From: Deltaproteobacteria bacterium
Lineage (GTDB): Bacteria; Desulfobacterota; Desulfobulbia; Desulfobulbales; Desulfobulbaceae
DNA: 6,053 bases
Reading direction: 5' to 3'
Assembly: GCA_013151365.1 (NCBI GenBank)
Contig: JAADIK010000013.1
Span: forward strand, 1-6,053
In this document: positions 1-4,799 of the stretch, piece by piece
How the letters are laid out: each line of letters begins with the position of its first letter
Numbering within the stretch: position 1 is the first letter of the stretch
Notes under the pieces: model-generated
What the model saw: the letters and a program-made list of their open reading frames with translations, nothing else
The model's database searches: none
What the model was told of the DNA's origin: nothing
Position numbers and translations under genes: made by a program

Positions 1-26
1 CGTGTGTTGCGTTTGTATGTATTTGG

Positions 27-91
27 AAAAACCCAACAAAATTGAGTATTGATCCGCTTAACAATTTTATTGTAATGATTTTCGGGTTTTT
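27..91. terminator. Probable bidirectional intrinsic terminator downstream of the dCMP deaminase gene
   Basis: An outer perfect 8-bp stem pairs AAAAACCC (27-34) with GGGTTTTT (84-91). An inner 11-bp stem pairs 34-44 with 62-72. The inner stem has one weak position, which is a G-U pair in the minus-strand RNA and a C/A mismatch in the plus-strand RNA. The loop is 17 nt. On the minus strand the structure starts a few bases after the deaminase stop codon and ends in GGGTTTTT. On the plus strand it is followed by TTTTTATTTTT. Either strand therefore has a stem followed by a T-run, which suits a terminator shared with a convergent gene left of the window. The large loop and AT-rich stem make it weaker than a classic terminator. 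Confidence 0.5.
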
Positions 92-95
92 ATTT

Positions 96-623
96 TTACA
101 GCTGCGGTTCCGGAGTTGCCGGGAGCGGACCTGTTTTCATGAATCGGAGGAGGATGCTTTCCCTTTTCGGCACGAATCGCCGATACAGGGTGTTGGATTT
201 TTTCAGCATGATTTTCGCCGCCCGGATAGCGTCGGTGTCTTTGTATTTGTCAGAGAGGTAGATAACTTCCCTGATCCCGGACTGGATAATGACCTTGGTG
301 CACTCGTTGCATGGAAAGAGCGCCACATAGATGCGGCAGTCCATAAGGTTGCGGGAGATGGAGTTGAGGACGGCGTTGAGTTCGGCGTGGCATACGTAGG
401 GGTACTTGGTTTCCAGGTAGGCGCCGTCCCGGGCCCATGGCATTTCATCATCCGGGCATCCCCAGGGAAAGCCGTTGTAGCCTACGCCGACGATTTTGTT
501 TTGCGCATTGGCCACGCAGGCGCCGACCTGGGTGTTCGGGTCTTTGGAGCGCAGGCCGGAGAGCAGGGCCACGGCCATGAAATATTCGTCCCAGGACAGA
601 TAGTCCGTTCGTTTACCAACCAT
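96..623 (-). CDS. dCMP deaminase (deoxycytidylate deaminase), animal DCTD-like
   Basis: This 175-residue cytidine/deoxycytidylate deaminase-fold protein should convert dCMP to dUMP in the cytoplasm, supplying thymidylate synthase. The zinc site is complete: HAE at residues 79-81 (His79 ligand, Glu81 proton shuttle) and PCNEC at 104-108 (Cys105 and Cys108 ligands). The N-terminal stretch around residues 10-35, with SKDPNTQVGAC, and GYNGFPWGC at 48-56 are typical of dCMP rather than tRNA or guanine deaminases. Segments such as YPYVCHAELNA and VALFPCNEC match, from memory, human DCTD more closely than the Bacillus ComEB type. The ATG at 623 is chosen because GAGGGAGA lies just upstream. An in-frame TTG at 656 would add 11 residues but has no ribosome site. 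The gene is last in the minus-strand cluster, 59 bp after the hydrolase, and a terminator-like hairpin follows. Known family members are activated by dCTP and inhibited by dTTP; that was not tested here. Confidence 0.93.
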   Translation of the reverse strand: MVGKRTDYLSWDEYFMAVALLSGLRSKDPNTQVGACVANAQNKIVGVGYNGFPWGCPDDEMPWARDGAYLETKYPYVCHAELNAVLNSISRNLMDCRIYVALFPCNECTKVIIQSGIREVIYLSDKYKDTDAIRAAKIMLKKSNTLYRRFVPKRESILLRFMKTGPLPATPEPQL

Positions 624-682
624 ATTCTCCCTCGATATGCCAGGTGAACTCGTCAAGGCCGGATGTTGCCCAGGCCATGATT

Positions 683-1519
683 TCAGTTCTTTTGTTCGTT
701 TTTGAAGCGTTTTCGACGTGAGCGCCAGTTGTTTTCACCCGTGACCTGGTCAATGTAGCGTTTGATGGCCTGGAAGTAAAGGATGCCGCCGACCGTGATC
801 ATGGTGTTATGCTCGGCCCCCGGGATGACCTGCAGTTCCTTGCTGCGGGCGTCGCAGGCGGCGTGCAGCTTTTCCGCCTGCCAGATCGGGATCAGGGTGT
901 CGCGCATGCCGTGCAGGATAAAGGTCGGTTTGGTGACCGAGGCGATTTTTTGCGCATTATTGAAACCATCCTCTTCCGTGAGGCCCATGGCGGCAAGGTC
1001 CAGACCCAGCGTTGCGGCCAGGGGCATGCTTTCGGCAAAGCCGCTCTCTATGATCAGGCCGTTGATATCCTCGTTGTATGCTGCGGCGAGTTCAATGGCG
1101 CAGGCGCTGCCCAGTGAGCGGCCCATGATGAAAAGCTTGCCGGTGTAGCCGTGTTCAGGCAGCCAGCGGTTGAATTCCCGATAGAGGATATGGGCGTCAC
1201 CCAGCAGGGCGCTGACGCTCGGCCGGCCCGTACTCCAGCCGTAGCCCCGGTAATCGGTGACCAGGAAATTGAGTCCCTGGCCGGTATAGAGAGGGCCGAT
1301 CTCGTTGTAATCCTGGACGATCTCGCCGTTGCCATGAAAAAAGAGGATGGTCGGGGCCTCCTTGGCGGCCGTGAAAAGGCGGCAGCCGATCACGGCATCC
1401 GGGGCCACGGCAATGTCAATGTCCCGGCTCAGGGGCGGAGCCGGAGATTTTGCCTCGGAACGAGGGTGAAAAAGGATCTGCAAAATTTCAGGGCGGTCCA
1501 TTTCGTTAAGGTCTGGCAT
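683..1519 (-). CDS. Alpha/beta hydrolase (FrsA/BEM46-like serine hydrolase)
   Basis: This 278-residue alpha/beta-hydrolase-fold protein has all catalytic parts. They are the oxyanion-side HGNGE at residues 62-66, DYRGYGWSTG at 89-98, nucleophile elbow GRSLGS with Ser135, acid Asp207 in HGMRD, and base His237 in GAEHN. No signal peptide or membrane segment is visible, so it is probably cytoplasmic. The substrate cannot be read from the sequence; an esterase, thioesterase or peptidase role is possible. The C-terminus is basic (RSRRKRFKNEQKN). The ATG at 1519 is preferred because CGGAGA precedes it at good spacing and the following MDRPEILQ fits a normal family N-terminus. A GTG at 1597 overlapping the stop codon of the preceding gene would also be open, but it adds 26 residues of unconvincing sequence. 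The gene sits 74 bp after the small membrane protein gene, with a GC-rich hairpin between them. Confidence 0.9.
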   Translation of the reverse strand: MPDLNEMDRPEILQILFHPRSEAKSPAPPLSRDIDIAVAPDAVIGCRLFTAAKEAPTILFFHGNGEIVQDYNEIGPLYTGQGLNFLVTDYRGYGWSTGRPSVSALLGDAHILYREFNRWLPEHGYTGKLFIMGRSLGSACAIELAAAYNEDINGLIIESGFAESMPLAATLGLDLAAMGLTEEDGFNNAQKIASVTKPTFILHGMRDTLIPIWQAEKLHAACDARSKELQVIPGAEHNTMITVGGILYFQAIKRYIDQVTGENNWRSRRKRFKNEQKN

Positions 1520-1542
1520 GGCAGTCTCCGTATGTATTTTCG

Positions 1543-1575
1543 CTACGGTCGGGCCGGTAAACGTCCCGGCCGTAG
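1543..1575. repeat. Intercistronic GC-rich hairpin (imperfect palindrome)
   Basis: CTACGG at 1543-1548 is the reverse complement of CCGTAG at 1570-1575. An alternative inner stem pairs GGCCGG (1552-1557) with CCGGCC (1566-1571), combined with CTAC/GTAG and a 5-nt bulge. It lies between the stop of the small membrane protein gene and the ribosome site of the hydrolase gene. No T-run follows on the minus strand, so it is not a standard terminator. It could stabilise mRNA ends or adjust hydrolase expression. Confidence 0.45.
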
Positions 1576-1593
1576 CCCGCTCTCCCGGACCGG

Positions 1594-1818
1594 TCACTTG
1601 CCGGCCGTTATCGCCATCCTGAGCAGCTTTAGCAGCAGGAGTGCCAGGGGCAGAGCGTGGAGAAATAAATCAAAGATATCAATAGGTCGGTGCAGGGTGC
1701 CGTTCAGCAGCATCCGCACTTTTCCCACAATATGCGGTTCCGGAAAAAAGGGGGCCAGGCCGAGGAAAATCGCGGCAACAATAAGCAGGCCGAGGGGGAG
1801 GGTATCAAGCCATTTCAT
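1594..1818 (-). CDS. Small two-helix inner-membrane protein, function unknown
   Basis: This 74-residue protein has two hydrophobic helices, at about residues 7-24 (LPLGLLIVAAIFLGLAPFF) and 48-68 (IFDLFLHALPLALLLLKLL). They are joined by a short basic loop with the motif GTLHRPIDIFD. From memory, near-identical small proteins occur in many proteobacteria, are often labelled 'RND transporter' without evidence, and share FPEPH and RPIDIFDL. I do not know a proven function. The start is ATG at 1818; only a weak GGAA lies upstream, about 9-10 bases away. It follows ppsR after 107 bp, in which no terminator is convincing, and it precedes the hydrolase gene. The conserved loop and intact reading frame argue for a real gene rather than a chance ORF. 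Confidence 0.75.
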   Translation of the reverse strand: MKWLDTLPLGLLIVAAIFLGLAPFFPEPHIVGKVRMLLNGTLHRPIDIFDLFLHALPLALLLLKLLRMAITAGK

Positions 1819-1910
1819 TAGATGTGTTCCGTTAATTGATCATTTGGATGAAAATCGTCTCGAACGCAGCGCCGTGTCCGTGGAGATTTTTTATTATGTT
1901 CAAATCCGGC

Positions 1911-1925
1911 CCGGCCAACTGCCGG
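1911..1925 (-). other. Short hairpin directly after the ppsR stop codon
   Basis: On the minus strand CCGGC-AGTTG-GCCGG forms a perfect 5-bp stem with a 5-nt loop immediately after the ppsR TGA. The bases after it read GGCCGGATTTG, with only three Ts, so termination would be weak at best. It may still mark a partial transcript end between ppsR and the small membrane protein gene. Confidence 0.25.
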
Positions 1926-2753
1926 TCAGTAGATATTGCGCCGCTGTTTTTTGGATATGCCGGCCAGTTGCGTGACCTGGACGGCCGTTTCTTCTATGGA
2001 TTTGCCTTCGGTGTGGACCACGGGAATCCCGAATTTCATAAATATCTGCTGGGCCTGGTTCAGTTCATTGGTACAGGTTGACAGCTTGGCGTAGTTGCTG
2101 CCGCCGTAGCGTTTTTCCCTGATTTTGTGCAACAGGTGAGGCGAGGTCGTTATGCCGATCACGTTGCCGAGGTTCCTGATGATATCCGCCGGCAGGGTGT
2201 AACTGTTCAATTGGTCCTCGGTCAAGGGAAAGTTGGCGGCCTTGAGTCCCATGTGGGAGGCCAGGTAGACGCTGACCGGGGTTTTGCCGGAACGGGAGAT
2301 CCCGATCAGGATAATTTCCGCCTCGTCATATTCACGGGTCCGGGTGCCGTCGTCATGCTCGATGGAGAAGTGGATGGCCTCGACCCGCTTGGTGTGTCTG
2401 GCGTCATCGATCTGCCTTAGAAAACCCGGCTCGCGCAGGGCCTTGGTTTCAAGGCAGGTCTCAAGCTGCTGGAGAAAATTGCCGAAAATGTCAAAGTACA
2501 CCACTTCCGGCGAGTCAAAGATTTTGCGGAGATTCTCGTCCATAATGGTACAGAAAACCAGGGGAAAACGACCGCCGGACTGTGCGAGGATATGCCGCAG
2601 CGCCTTGTCCGCGTCGGCCTTGGATTTGACAAAGGGAATTTTCTCAGTATTGAAGCTGATCTCCTGAAACTGGCAGAGCAGGGCCTGTCCCATTTCCTCG
2701 GCCAGGATGGCCGTCGAGTCGGAGATGTAATAAACGTCTTTGGAGTTCCACAT
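1926..2753 (-). CDS. ppsR: PEP synthase regulatory protein (bifunctional kinase/pyrophosphorylase, DUF299 family)
   Basis: This 275-residue protein, of normal family length, belongs to the family that inactivates PEP synthase (or pyruvate, phosphate dikinase) by ADP-dependent threonine phosphorylation. The same enzymes reactivate the target by phosphate-dependent dephosphorylation. The P-loop GISRSGKTP is at residues 151-159. Other family blocks are YYISDSTAILAEE at 8-20, DIFGNFLQQLE at 88-98, RVEAIHFSIEHDDG at 123-136, and SNYAKL at 219-224. The GKTP form plus the following AANFPLTEDQL resembles, from memory, the PEP-synthase class (E. coli PpsR) rather than the PPDK class with SRTSKTP and VANVPLVPE. 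Target choice is therefore inferred. The start is ATG at 2753, only 8 bases after the stop of the cytochrome-like gene. The ribosome site AAGAGAAG lies inside that gene's last codons, so the two are probably translated together. No PEP synthase gene is in view. Confidence 0.92.
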   Translation of the reverse strand: MWNSKDVYYISDSTAILAEEMGQALLCQFQEISFNTEKIPFVKSKADADKALRHILAQSGGRFPLVFCTIMDENLRKIFDSPEVVYFDIFGNFLQQLETCLETKALREPGFLRQIDDARHTKRVEAIHFSIEHDDGTRTREYDEAEIILIGISRSGKTPVSVYLASHMGLKAANFPLTEDQLNSYTLPADIIRNLGNVIGITTSPHLLHKIREKRYGGSNYAKLSTCTNELNQAQQIFMKFGIPVVHTEGKSIEETAVQVTQLAGISKKQRRNIY

Positions 2754-2761
2754 ACCTGTTT

Positions 2762-3025
2762 TTACTTCTCTTGTTTATGACAGAACAGGCACCGGTACTT
2801 GGGTGGATGATCCTTGGGCAGCGGGTAGATTTTACCCTTGCCGTGGCAGTCATCACAGAATTGCTCGGCCGCCTTTTTTCCCATGTTCATGAAGCGCTCA
2901 TGATCTTTATCATGTGGCAGTTTGGCAGTGGTTTCCGGCGGGGCATTCCAGAGAAAAAGAAAGAGACCGCCGCAGACGGCCACGAAAATCAGATTGTAAA
3001 TCCATGTTTTTTTTGAGTTGCTCAT
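2762..3025 (-). CDS. Small membrane-anchored two-CXXCH protein, probable diheme cytochrome c
   Basis: This 87-residue protein has one N-terminal hydrophobic helix (about residues 9-26, IYNLIFVAVCGGLFLFLW) after two lysines. By the positive-inside rule this puts the rest in the periplasm. Two heme-c binding motifs follow: CDDCH at 57-61 and CLFCH at 79-83. His38, His42 and His73 are possible distal ligands. The likely role is as a small anchored electron carrier. The alternative is a zinc ribbon, because the four cysteines form a CXXC-X18-CXXC pattern; the histidine directly after both motifs and the predicted periplasmic side favour heme. From memory, short proteins ending in a similar HPPKYRCLFCH occur in sulfate-reducer genomes. 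The start is ATG at 3025 with TTGAGGAA upstream. It is the first gene of the minus-strand cluster and is tightly linked to ppsR, a pairing I cannot explain by known biochemistry. Confidence 0.8.
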   Translation of the reverse strand: MSNSKKTWIYNLIFVAVCGGLFLFLWNAPPETTAKLPHDKDHERFMNMGKKAAEQFCDDCHGKGKIYPLPKDHPPKYRCLFCHKQEK

Positions 3026-3043
3026 TTGTCGTTCCTCAAGCTT

Positions 3044-3072
3044 TTGACGGTCTGTAGTCTGTACCCTAAATT
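3044..3072 (+). promoter_or_regulatory. Plus-strand sigma70-like promoter facing the micro-ORF
   Basis: TTGACG (3044-3049, 5 of 6 to consensus) and TAAATT (3067-3072, 4 of 6) are separated by 17 bases. The predicted start would be near 3079, about 24 bases before the perfect Shine-Dalgarno at 3103-3111. It overlaps the minus-strand promoter candidate at 3058-3086, so the two could interfere. Confidence 0.3.
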
Positions 3073-3086
3073 AAGTTGATTGTCAC
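3058..3086 (-). promoter_or_regulatory. Candidate promoter for the cytochrome-like gene and ppsR cluster
   Basis: On the minus strand GTGACA (3086-3081, 5 of 6) and TACAGA (3063-3058, 3 of 6) are spaced by 17 bases. Transcription would start near 3051, leaving a leader of about 26 bases before the ATG at 3025. The -10 element is poor and is one half of a direct repeat, TACAGACTACAGA. An activator could compensate, or the cluster may be read from the flavoprotein gene upstream. Confidence 0.3.
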
Positions 3087-3102
3087 CCGGATCCGTTACG
3101 GC

Positions 3103-3171
3103 AGGAGGTGACATTTCATGCAATGGGTGGAATTTGTTGGAATATTGTCCGATAACGAATTTAGCACCTAA
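3103..3171 (+). other. Perfect Shine-Dalgarno with 17-codon micro-ORF, antisense to the flavoprotein 3' end
   Basis: AGGAGGTGA at 3103-3111 matches the full anti-Shine-Dalgarno. An ATG follows at 3118, 7 bases after AGGAGGTG, and opens a 17-residue ORF (MQWVEFVGILSDNEFST) that ends at TAA 3169-3171. The stop overlaps the end of the flavoprotein gene on the other strand. A promoter-like pair lies upstream at 3044-3072. The combination suggests a small expressed peptide or an antisense RNA leader, but the ORF is too short for composition to support it. Read on the minus strand, the same bases carry UCACCUCCU, a copy of the 16S rRNA tail. Confidence 0.22.
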
Positions 3172-4199
3172 TCTGCCATTTCCAGGGCATGAAAATCAAG
3201 CAGTTTCATGCGCAGCATCAGGACCAGGGCTTCCATGAGCAGTGAACAGAGGACGCCGTTGCGGCCGGCAAGACGAAGAATCCGCTCGTGCCGGTGTTGT
3301 TTTTGCGCCAGCCGCCTGATTTCGTCGGCCGCGTAATCCGGATCGATGATTTTCCGGGCCACGGCCTCGCCGGAAACGATGGCCGGGTAAATACCTTCGC
3401 CGGTCAACCCCGAGGCCAGGCCGGCGGCATCGCCGACCAGCCATGTCCTGCCGAACTGAAACCCCTGGTAGTCGAAATTGATCAGTGCCGCCCGGCCGTG
3501 TTCCCGTTCCAGGTGGAAACCTCTTGCTTCCGCCCAGCGGATAAGATGAGTTCTGAGCCGGGCCGGGGCCATGTTTTCCCGCGTCCCGTAGGCACCGATG
3601 GAGACGGTGTCGCGGTGCGGAAAAATCCAGGCATAACCGTATCCGAAAATGCGGTAATCCAGGTGCCATTCCATTGTTTCATACTGCCCCGGCACCTGGT
3701 AGTTGATACCGGTCCCGAATTTGTTCGAACCGAGGCCGAGAAAACGGCGGACAACCGAGGTGCTGCCGTCGGCGCCCACCAGGTGGCGGAACCGAAAGCG
3801 CTGCGGGCGGCCCTGTTCATCAACGGCCGTAACCGTGCCGTCCGCCACTTCCCTGACCGGCATGCCCGTGCGTATCCGGCCCCCGGCACCGGCCGCGTCA
3901 GCCATCATCCACTGTCCCAGGGTCCGGCGGTTGACCGTGGCGATAATCGGATTTTTTTCGTAGACGCAGACCTGCTGTCGGCGGGAAAAGATCAACTGCC
4001 GGCGAAAGGCGCGTTCGACCAGGTGTTCGGGCACCCGCTGGACCAGGCCGTCCCAGGTGATGCCGCCGGCGCAGACCTTGGGGCCGATGAGTTTCCGCCG
4101 TTCAAGGAGGAGTACCCGGCGGCCGGCCAGGGCCAGTTTTTTTGCGCAGGCCAGCCCGCCGGGGCCGCCGCCGATGACGATCACATCGAAGGATTCCAT
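3168..4199 (-). CDS. Geranylgeranyl reductase family FAD-dependent oxidoreductase
   Basis: This 343-residue flavoprotein belongs to the group that hydrogenates isoprenoid double bonds in chlorophyll side chains, archaeal lipids or menaquinone tails. In order it shows the FAD dinucleotide-binding site DVIVIGGGPGGLACAKK (5-21), the family cysteine block KVCAGGIT (41-48), GADGSTSVVRR (142-152), the substrate-pocket motif YAWIFP (189-194), and the second flavin motif LVGDAAG (254-260). GLTGEGIYPA (264-273) follows. No membrane anchor is obvious apart from a hydrophobic C-terminal stretch (about 318-335), so it may sit on the membrane face. It is slightly shorter than many relatives as I remember them (about 370-450), mainly at the C-terminus. 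No chlorophyll or archaeal-lipid genes are near, so a quinone-tail substrate is a reasonable guess only. The start is ATG at 4199 with no clear ribosome site. The gene diverges from purA. Confidence 0.88.
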   Translation of the reverse strand: MESFDVIVIGGGPGGLACAKKLALAGRRVLLLERRKLIGPKVCAGGITWDGLVQRVPEHLVERAFRRQLIFSRRQQVCVYEKNPIIATVNRRTLGQWMMADAAGAGGRIRTGMPVREVADGTVTAVDEQGRPQRFRFRHLVGADGSTSVVRRFLGLGSNKFGTGINYQVPGQYETMEWHLDYRIFGYGYAWIFPHRDTVSIGAYGTRENMAPARLRTHLIRWAEARGFHLEREHGRAALINFDYQGFQFGRTWLVGDAAGLASGLTGEGIYPAIVSGEAVARKIIDPDYAADEIRRLAQKQHRHERILRLAGRNGVLCSLLMEALVLMLRMKLLDFHALEMAD

Positions 4200-4253
4200 C
4201 CGTGGTCAGGTCTTTCGTCGGGACGCCGGCGGCCGGCCGGAACGGCAATGAAA

Positions 4254-4259
4254 ATTATA
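4254..4259 (-). promoter_or_regulatory. Candidate -10 element for the flavoprotein gene
   Basis: A perfect TATAAT reads on the minus strand at 4259-4254. It would start transcription near 4247, giving a leader of roughly 48 bases before the ATG at 4199. No good -35 is found 15-18 bases upstream (the sequence there is GC-rich, around GGGATT), so it would need an activator or be weak. Confidence 0.3.
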
Positions 4260-4403
4260 TCGGCGACACCGGGGACAATCCCGGGAAGCATCAAGGTGAC
4301 CGGGACCGCCCGGGCCCGGGGATTCAAAAACAGTTCCATACAATCTCGTTGCAATGTTGAACTCGTCCGGCCGGATAAAGAGCAACCGGCGGCAGCCGGA
4401 CCG

Positions 4404-4428
4404 GCCCCGGACGTCAAGCGTCCGGGGC
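4404..4428. other. Perfect 10-bp GC-rich hairpin without T-tract
   Basis: GCCCCGGACG (4404-4413) and CGTCCGGGGC (4419-4428) are exact reverse complements around the 5-nt loop TCAAG. It is the most stable-looking structure in the window. The flanks are CAAGGCAATC on the plus side and CGGTCCGGC on the minus side, neither T-rich. It may be a transcript-end stabiliser, a protein-binding site, or part of a structured RNA. Confidence 0.5.
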
Positions 4429-4532
4429 AAGGCAATCGGCGCACAATACAGAATACAGATAACATATCGCGGCCACTTGATAAAGGCAAGTATCGCGCCG
4501 GATGGTCCCGGTATTCTTTGTTTTGTAACATG

Positions 4533-4555
4533 TTGTTTTTGCGCAATAAAAACAA
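4533..4555. other. AT-rich inverted repeat
   Basis: TTGTTTTT (4533-4540) is the exact reverse complement of AAAAACAA (4548-4555), with the 7-nt loop GCGCAAT. It lies in the middle of the flavoprotein-purA gap, where base composition shifts from GC-rich to AT-rich. It may be a regulator site or simply reflect short A/T runs. Confidence 0.25.
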
Positions 4556-4759
4556 TTCCGTGCTTTGCGCCTTCACCACGTTCGACCTTGAGCCGTGCGC
4601 GGGGGTATAACGCCGGAACCGGGCGGACCACAGGGCGGCGCGGTAAAGACCGGGCAATACGCTTGTCCTGCGATAATGCAATAAAGTCCGCATCCTGCAT
4701 GTAATATCCATCGAGCCGTCACGGATTCAGATAAATTATCCGGACCTGTACGGATTTGT

Positions 4760-4788
4760 TTGACGTTTTCTCTATACTCGGCTATATT
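4760..4788 (+). promoter_or_regulatory. purA promoter (sigma70-type)
   Basis: TTGACG (4760-4765, 5 of 6) and TATATT (4783-4788, 5 of 6) are separated by exactly 17 bases. This is the best promoter match in the window. Transcription should start near 4795, giving a leader of about 80 bases before purA that includes two overlapping hairpins. Just upstream are the inverted repeat GATAA-A-TTATC (4730-4740) and two copies of ACGGATT (4721-4727 and 4750-4756), which are possible operator sequences. Confidence 0.65.
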
Positions 4789-4799
4789 TTTAAAATTTT

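Larger units (their letters stand above)
4231..4428. repeat. Cluster of CCGG-rich palindromes
   Basis: Six inverted repeats fall within 200 bp. GGCCGGCC is at 4231-4238. CCGGG/CCCGG with a 6-nt loop is at 4269-4284. CCCGGGCCCGGG is at 4309-4320. TCCGGCCGGA is at 4366-4375. CCGGC-GGCA-GCCGG is at 4386-4399. A perfect 10-bp stem with loop TCAAG is at 4404-4428. None is followed by a T-run on either strand. They lie upstream of the flavoprotein gene and far upstream of purA. Confidence 0.55.
4200..4740. other. Non-coding divergent gap, no credible gene
   Basis: Both strands contain long open frames here (minus 4206-4700 and 4181-4711; plus frames continuing antisense to the flavoprotein gene). 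Their translations are rich in Arg, Pro and Gly without motifs or hydrophobic pattern, and they lack ribosome sites. No tRNA or rRNA signature is seen. The left part is a cluster of CCGG palindromes. From about 4440 the sequence becomes more AT-rich, with short repeats. It could hold an uncharacterised RNA or the remains of a lost gene. Confidence 0.5.

Noticed and set aside
42..647. 201-codon plus-strand open frame
   Set aside because: It mirrors the dCMP deaminase gene on the other strand, which has all catalytic motifs, and it starts inside the terminator hairpin.
624..656. TTG start at 656 for the dCMP deaminase
   Set aside because: There is no ribosome site before it, while the ATG at 623 has GAGGGAGA and matches the family N-terminus.
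1520..1597. GTG start at 1597 overlapping the small membrane protein stop (GTGA)
   Set aside because: The overlap is attractive for coupling, but the added 26 residues look non-coding and contain the hairpin. The ATG at 1519 has a good ribosome site.
1151..1975. 274-codon plus-strand open frame
   Set aside because: It is antisense to the hydrolase and the small membrane protein genes, with no motifs and an Arg/Ser-rich composition.
3086..3167. Terminator after the flavoprotein gene
   Set aside because: No stable stem followed by a T-run was found on the minus strand, so read-through into the cytochrome-like gene remains possible.
3187..3211. 8-bp perfect hairpin GCATGAAA/TTTCATGC near the flavoprotein 3' end
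   Set aside because: It lies within coding sequence and no T-run follows on either strand, so it is probably incidental.
3288..4610. 440-codon open frame on the plus strand
   Set aside because: It is antisense to the clearly recognised flavoprotein gene. Its translation has no family motifs and it lacks a ribosome site. High-GC antisense frames of this kind are common.
4181..4711. Two overlapping minus-strand frames in the purA-flavoprotein gap (176 and 164 codons)
   Set aside because: They are Arg/Pro/Gly-rich without recognisable domains, have no ribosome site, and overlap each other in different frames. They run through the palindrome cluster.
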